Below the pieces are notes generated by a model. It searched no databases. It saw nothing but the letters and a program-made list of their open reading frames with translations, and had not been told where the DNA came from. From Eutrigla gurnardus (Eukaryota > Chordata > Actinopteri > Perciformes > Triglidae), in the NCBI GenBank assembly GCA_963514095.1, contig OY741275.1, positions 26,858,628-26,922,627 of the forward strand: a stretch of 64,000 bases of DNA, written 5' to 3'. This document shows, piece after piece, positions 63,007 through 64,000 of this stretch (the stretch's first letter is position 1; each line of letters starts with the position of its first letter). The position numbers and the translations under genes are program-made.

Positions 63007-64000
63007 GTCCAGGTTCTCCTCTGTTGAACCCTCCATCACTCACTGAAGTCCGTAACGCTCTCTTGTTTAACATCTCCTCACCTGTCACATTCATCTTGAC
63101 CGCCTCTCAGATTAGTCTCGGCCCACTTTGCATTAGTGTTTGACTTTATGTCAAACTGTTCTCCCTTTATGTTTGTGGCTGGCACATTAAATCACAGCTC
63201 TGATGAAACGCCACTGGAAGCTGCTATTAATATTTCTTTTATGGCCTCAGGTTCCTCTCACTGACACCGTTGAACTTATCGTACGACGTCTGAAAGGCTA
63301 ACAGGAACTCTTCAGAGGGAAAGTTTTCTTTTTGCAAGGTGACATTTTCGGGAATACAACTTGTCTACGAACAAAGCTTACATTGATTTTGCGTATTATG
63401 TTGAAATGATCGTTTTGTTAGTGAATCAGTAGAAAGCTGTAGGAACAGTTTGGTTCTGATGCAGAGCACAGCGAGAGGTCGGTCACATGACAGCCGCATG
63501 TGGAGACGGTGTTCTGGAATGAAACAGGTTTTATCTCGCTGGAGGGAGGGAATGTCACCGGGTCCCGCCGGCTCACACCCAGAAAAAAGGCTGCACACAA
63601 ACATTCCACAGCATGAAGCTGCCGGCACGTCGTCACCACAGGCAAAGGCAAGAAAAGCATCAAAAATAAACGCTATTTCACCCGAGACTGTCAACCCCCA
63701 GATACTAATCATGTTTGAAATGCTTTGACAGGTGAACGTGTTTTCTCCCCCCATACGATTAAACAGCCGAGTCCTGAAGAATAAATGAGGCCGGGGTAAT
63801 GACGCCCCCCTTCCACCGTCTCCACCGCCACACATTGTAATTTCCTTTGAACAAAACGCCAGATTCCGTTTGGTTCCAACTGTCCGGCTCTGGAGTCGGC
63901 TGCCCACATAATAACTGTCAGGGGGAGAGATTAATTCTGCCCGCTGAATGGAGGCAGCAGTATGGAATAACGGCATTCAGCTCTAACTATAGCAGCCGGT

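Larger units (their letters stand above)
59576..64000 (-). other. dpp10: intron upstream of dpp10 exon A'
   Basis: No exon encoding the membrane segment or the DLFRKDF-like region was found, so these lie beyond the window. Holds a copy of the 70-bp-unit element (62295-62783) and a 26-bp C run (62981-63006). Confidence 0.6.

Noticed and set aside
63365..63976. 203-codon minus frame near the right edge
   Set aside because: No recognisable motif, no splice-consistent homology to DPP10 N-terminal exons; treated as chance.

Overview
The window is vertebrate nuclear DNA, almost certainly from a teleost fish. Evidence: short GT-AG introns, many (CA)n and minisatellite arrays, teleost-style dispersed repeats, and split exons encoding dipeptidyl-peptidase-like proteins. 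There are no bacterial genes, operons, tRNA or rRNA genes, or CRISPR arrays. Nearly all long open frames outside the exons are tandem repeats that happen to lack stops.

Two paralogous genes lie tail to tail. The plus-strand gene (23 exons recognised, 1317-24543) and the minus-strand gene (23 exons recognised, 59575 down to 27406) both encode the extracellular beta-propeller and alpha/beta-hydrolase part of a DPP10/DPP6-type inactive dipeptidyl peptidase. In the DPP6/DPP10 family such proteins are single-pass auxiliary subunits of Kv4 potassium channels. The minus gene reads as dpp10 itself. The plus gene is a more diverged dpp10-like paralogue. Every intron position and phase I could check is the same in both. 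Both lack the catalytic serine (GKAYGG on plus, GKGYGA on minus), while the Asp and His positions of the old triad remain. The 5' exons (cytosolic tail, membrane segment) lie outside the window at both ends. The 3' ends converge near 25.7-26.1 kb.

Layout: 1-1316 tandem repeat and upstream intron; 1317-24543 plus gene; 24544-about 25.7 kb its 3' UTR; about 26.07-27.4 kb 3' UTR of the minus gene; 27406-59575 minus gene, with a 13.3 kb intron at 46-59.3 kb holding a 2.3 kb minisatellite; 59576-64000 upstream intron of the minus gene.

Most notable signals: (1) one 195-bp exon is about 95% identical between the two genes while neighbouring exons are strongly diverged, which points to gene conversion in this inverted pair; (2) a 20-bp minisatellite in the minus gene is built from the 3' end of a coding exon plus its 5' splice site, giving about 32 tandem potential donors, one of which has become GTAAGT and would add exactly 74 in-frame codons; (3) another 5' splice site is the first GT of a long (TG)n tract; (4) one intron is about 95% minisatellite; (5) an element carrying an 81-bp minisatellite occurs in two introns of the plus gene.
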